The notes under the pieces were generated by a model. The model did not search any database. It was not told the origin of the DNA and saw nothing but the letters and a program-made list of their open reading frames with translations. From Candidatus Mediterraneibacter pullicola (lineage in GTDB: Bacteria > Bacillota > Clostridia > Lachnospirales > Lachnospiraceae), in the NCBI GenBank assembly GCA_019117065.1, contig DXAK01000002.1, positions 1-45,833 of the forward strand: 45,833 nucleotides of DNA, written 5' to 3'. Of the stretch, positions 43,612 through 45,833 are shown piece after piece. How positions within the stretch are numbered: the first letter of the stretch is position 1; every line of letters begins with the position of its first letter. The position numbers were made by a program, and so were the translations under genes.

Positions 43612-44004
43612 TTGAAATCATTTCCCAATCCCCTCACCCCCTCGGAAGAAAAGTATTACATCCAGAAGTACACAGAGGGAGACCTGGAGGCAAAGCACAT
43701 CCTTATTGAACGCAATCTGCGGCTCGTGGCCCACGTTATTAAAAAATATCAGAATCTGGAAGAAGATCCCGAAGATCTGATCTCCATCGGAACCATCGGG
43801 CTTATTAAAGCAGTTGTCACCTTTAACCCCGACAAAGGCAACCGCCTTGCCGCCTACGCTTCCCGGTGTGTGGAAAAAGCGACCCCCTCGGTTTGGCTCC
43901 ATTTTGCAATAAAGCCGGGAATCAGAATCCTTTTTCTGATTCATGGAAAATATGGAAGTCTTTTCAAAACCTGCATATCCTGTACCATTCTCACAATCAC
44001 ATAA
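43612..44004 (+). CDS. sigK: Sigma-K, N-terminal part, interrupted after codon 88
   Basis: From a TTG at 43612, 6 bases after AGAGGTG, the frame reads (M)KSFPNPLTPSEEKYYIQKY and then NLRLVAHVIKKYQNLEEDPE, DLISIGTIGLIKAV and NRLAAYASRCVE: region 2 of sporulation sigma-K. The conserved part ends at Glu88 (43873-43875). The family continues Asn-Glu-Ile-Leu-Met, but here it is Lys-Ala-Thr-Pro and unrelated residues to a stop at 44004. The -10-binding and DNA-melting parts of region 2 are present, and regions 3 and 4 are missing. The break lies within the GAAAATGA codons where the skin element of Bacillus subtilis is recalled to interrupt the same gene. The 3' half is not in the window. Confidence 0.85.
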   Translation: MKSFPNPLTPSEEKYYIQKYTEGDLEAKHILIERNLRLVAHVIKKYQNLEEDPEDLISIGTIGLIKAVVTFNPDKGNRLAAYASRCVEKATPSVWLHFAIKPGIRILFLIHGKYGSLFKTCISCTILTIT

Positions 44005-44081
44005 ATACATATGCCGTCATCTATATCCATTCTGCATTATTCCGTCTGCCCTCCCGATGCACAATAGCAGAACGTCATAAC

Positions 44082-44495
44082 CTGCTCTACACATCCCCAA
44101 ATCAGTTACATACAGTACCGGAAAAGATACGCTATTATCGTCATAAACATCTGTTGCATCAACGGGATGTTGCAAATGCCCTGAATATAGACCGGACAGT
44201 ATATCAAGCCTGTGAATACGATACCCATGACTACTATCCTGTCGAATTACTGGAAAAACTGGCTGTTTTCTATCATATCTCCGCTGAAAATCTGATGGAT
44301 GAATATCATCTCTTCCTATACCATGATCCCGGTACACAAATAAAGCAATTCCGCAAACAACATGGTTATACACAGGAACAACTGGCAGATAAACTCGGCG
44401 TATGGAAACAATCCGTCCGTGCATGGGAAAAGGGATACAAGAAAATATCAAAAGAACACTACAACAGATTCATGGAACTGAAGAAAAATGCATAG
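44082..44495 (+). CDS. Double helix-turn-helix XRE regulator without a clear start
   Basis: The frame is open from the sigK junction but has no ATG or GTG in the likely coding part; the annotated start is the CTG of LLYTSPNQLHTVPEKI. It holds two XRE-type helix-turn-helices: KIRYYRHKHLLHQRDVANAL followed by NIDRTVYQACEY, and QIKQFRKQHGYTQEQLADKL followed by GVWKQSVRAWEKGY. Probably a repressor of the element. Either it uses a rare start, or it is 5'-truncated, or its true start is supplied when the element circularises. Start confidence is low; the two domains are clear. Confidence 0.6.
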   Translation: MLYTSPNQLHTVPEKIRYYRHKHLLHQRDVANALNIDRTVYQACEYDTHDYYPVELLEKLAVFYHISAENLMDEYHLFLYHDPGTQIKQFRKQHGYTQEQLADKLGVWKQSVRAWEKGYKKISKEHYNRFMELKKNA

Positions 44496-44540
44496 TTTCT
44501 TCTATTATATAAAGACTTCGATTTTGTCTTTATTTCGTTT

Positions 44541-44615
44541 GTGAACGTTTAAGCAAAGCCGTGCCCGCTAAACGTGTCAGAACGTCTCAGAAAAGCGTTC
44601 AGCGTTCCACAGCGG
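44541..44615. repeat. Cluster of GAACG/CGTTC repeats with an ACGTTTA inverted repeat
   Basis: ACGTTTA (44545-44551) and TAAACGT (44569-44575) are inverted; GTCAGAACGTCTCAGA and AGCGTTCAGCGTTC follow. Such clusters occur at replication or transfer origins and integrase arm sites. It lies between the two operon ends of the element. Confidence 0.4.
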
Positions 44616-44632
44616 TATCAGACAAGCAATAA

Positions 44633-44657
44633 GGGCAGCCACCAGAAATGACTGCCC
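44633..44657 (-). terminator. Hairpin after the small-gene operon of the element
   Basis: On the minus strand GGGCAG (44657-44652) pairs with CTGCCC (44638-44633), followed by TTATTGCTT. Lies 10 bases after the 55-residue gene. Confidence 0.5.
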
Positions 44658-44666
44658 CATTCTCAT

Positions 44667-44834
44667 TTATTTCAACGCTTCTCGAATACCTTGTATTATG
44701 TTTATCTTTTCTTCAACCGGAATGTCCAGCTTACTCAGGTAGGAATATATGTATTCCCCATGCAGAACAGCAACCTGTTCTTTCAGGTTTTCGACAGCGT
44801 GCTCATCTTTTGGATAATGCACGACTACATTCAT
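44667..44834 (-). CDS. 55-residue element protein
   Basis: Reads MNVVVHYPKDEHAVENLKEQ and then VAVLHGEYIYSYLSKLDIPV, EEKINIIQGIREALK, from an ATG at 44834 with AGGCAGGT just upstream. Two amphipathic helices by composition; soluble and acidic. Follows the 64-residue gene by 34 bases in the same direction. I do not recognise it; small helical proteins of this sort are common next to Rep genes. Confidence 0.65.
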   Translation of the reverse strand: MNVVVHYPKDEHAVENLKEQVAVLHGEYIYSYLSKLDIPVEEKINIIQGIREALK

Positions 44835-44868
44835 ATATACCTGCCTCTCTTTTTCTTACATATATGAC

Positions 44869-45063
44869 CTACTGCTTGTCTGATATGACAGACCCCCATA
44901 TACGTTCTAACTCCTGACGCACAGCACTTAAAAGATTCCATCCGTTCTGAGTTAATACCCCGGAGTTTTTCAAGTCTATCTGCAACTGATTCAACACTGC
45001 TATTGCACTATCGAGTTCCATCACAAGTTCTTCTCTGCTCAACGGCTGTAACTGTATCTTCAT
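44869..45063 (-). CDS. 64-residue element protein
   Basis: Reads MKIQLQPLSREELVMELDSA and then IAVLNQLQIDLKNSGVLTQN, GWNLLSAVRQELERIWGSVI, SDKQ. Taken from the ATG at 45063 (AGGTGA 6 bases upstream); another ATG lies 2 codons before. All-helical, with possible coiled-coil in the first half. Lies 66 bases after the Rep gene. Family not recognised. Confidence 0.65.
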   Translation of the reverse strand: MKIQLQPLSREELVMELDSAIAVLNQLQIDLKNSGVLTQNGWNLLSAVRQELERIWGSVISDKQ

Positions 45064-45129
45064 AATCATTCACCTGCTTTCAAATTACATTTCAAAAATA
45101 TAAGAATGATATATGAAGAACAGCAACAT

Positions 45130-45833
45130 TCATTTTCCATTTCTTCTGTCATTGTACTGCATAATATAGATCCTGTTGACCTCAATATTCTCGTTTTCTA
45201 ATAATACTGAATAACCCTTTTCATACACTTTATTATGTCCTGAGACCAATTTTTCTACCTCATCGTAGGTCATATGATAGAGAGGCGGTATAAGAATACC
45301 CCGTGATTTCGTATAGAGTTTTTTATGTTTCTGATAGTATTGTATACGAGACGCTTTCCTGCCCTTACCATTTCCTAACAGTACGGTAAAATAGGCGCCG
45401 ATATTATCATTTCCTGTAGTACGCCTCACTTTCGTAAATCCATGAGACCATATATCCTGTACCGACCGATTATCTATAAACAATGCATCAGTGTTTTTGT
45501 TTTTCACCAATACATGAATATGCCATCTGCCCTTACAGTCAGGCTCATACATAACAATATATTCCATAGAGCCATAATGATATTTTATCCGCTTCCAGAA
45601 GTTTTTAAAATCATTCGAGACAATACCACGGTCAGTCATATGGAGATTACTGCCATAAGTAAGTATGATATGGAGTTCATTACTGCTCCCCGTGAAATTG
45701 TAATTGATAATACGTCTGAGACGCTCAAACGCCCTGTTCCAGTTGTATCTGCCTGAGCTGCTAATACCACCCCTGCCTGTTTTTGATTGAAAGCGAATAA
45801 TTTCTCCCGTTTCAGCATCTAAATACCTTGTCT
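45130..45833 (-). CDS. HUH-type rolling-circle replication protein (5' end outside window)
   Basis: At least 233 residues. The frame is open through the window edge, continuing before the internal Met as LDAETGEIIRFQSKTGRGGI and ending LHIILTYGSNLHMTDRG. Motif 1 is IILTYG, the HUH motif is WHIHVLV, and a candidate catalytic Tyr lies in NIGAYFTVLLG, with the typical RIQYYQKHKKLYTKSRGI segment after it. This matches REP_ORF2/G2P-type replication initiators of phage and rolling-circle elements, which nick one strand at an origin. Its presence implies that the sigK element replicates, or nicks itself for transfer, as a circle. Read from the strand towards sigK. Confidence 0.8.
   Translation of the reverse strand, partial: TRYLDAETGEIIRFQSKTGRGGISSSGRYNWNRAFERLRRIINYNFTGSSNELHIILTYGSNLHMTDRGIVSNDFKNFWKRIKYHYGSMEYIVMYEPDCKGRWHIHVLVKNKNTDALFIDNRSVQDIWSHGFTKVRRTTGNDNIGAYFTVLLGNGKGRKASRIQYYQKHKKLYTKSRGILIPPLYHMTYDEVEKLVSGHNKVYEKGYSVLLENENIEVNRIYIMQYNDRRNGK

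Larger units (their letters stand above)
43873..45833. mobile_element. Left end of an element inserted in sigK (extends past the window)
   Basis: From the point where sigK sequence stops matching (43873-43878) to the window end, the DNA carries mobile-element-type genes: an XRE regulator, two small leftward genes and a HUH replication initiator. A GAATCAGAA-N6-TTCTGATTC hairpin follows about 40 bases inside the junction. No recombinase is seen in these 1.96 kb; it may be near the other end, unseen. Boundary on the right unknown. Confidence 0.65.

Overview
The window looks like the chromosome of a gut Firmicute of the family Lachnospiraceae (Clostridium cluster XIVa). This rests on the spore-type gene sigK, a comM-dprA-topA-codY run, a CIRCE-controlled groESL operon, AGGAGG-type ribosome sites, and small protein families that I associate with gut Clostridia. 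The species call is inference; no rRNA or tRNA gene is visible.

Left end (1-9.5 kb): a stress/metal-type island. It holds the start of a TetR regulator; a two-gene operon for a predicted bis-haem membrane protein (DUF4405) and a DUF454 protein; an operon for an aberrant Fur-like regulator, a decayed DUF454 remnant, a Cys-rich YgbA-type protein and a CydDC-like ABC exporter pair; a P-type ATPase operon with an unusual transmembrane metal motif and tiny membrane proteins; and a GNAT gene broken by one amber codon. Four promoters here carry versions of one 16-bp dyad (GTTAG-N6-CTARY, five sites), which suggests a shared local regulon that I do not recognise. This is the best candidate in the window for an undescribed system.

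Middle left (9.5-24.3 kb): an accessory redox and carbonyl-detoxification region. It contains flavodoxin-type proteins, a flavin reductase, an EFR1 flavodoxin-ferredoxin, two aldo/keto reductases, two YqhD-type iron alcohol dehydrogenases, two LysR regulators, a Nudix hydrolase, a HAD phosphatase and three secreted lipoprotein esterases. It shows repeated decay: a DUF4405 gene with an internal deletion at a short repeat, a lipoprotein fused to the first 15 residues of a flavoprotein, and a lipoprotein hydrolase frameshifted at an A run.

Middle right (24.5-33.3 kb): rpsB-tsf, then a seven-gene sialic-acid operon (binding protein, two permeases, nanA, nanE, nanK, RpiR regulator) with a terminator-like attenuator after the binding-protein gene. 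No transporter ATPase and no sialidase are present, so the cell probably uses a shared ATPase and scavenges free sialic acid.

Right (33.4-43.4 kb): housekeeping genes guaB, groEL-groES, an unknown conserved gene, codY, topA, dprA and comM.

Right end (43.6-45.8 kb): the 5' part of sigK, which departs from the family consensus right after a Cys-Val-Glu triplet, within the Glu-Asn-Glu codons where the Bacillus subtilis skin element is recalled to interrupt the same gene. The DNA that follows encodes an XRE-type regulator without a clear start, two small proteins and a HUH-type rolling-circle replication protein that runs off the window. This looks like one end of a mobile element sitting in sigK; the other end, any recombinase and the 3' half of sigK are not in the window.
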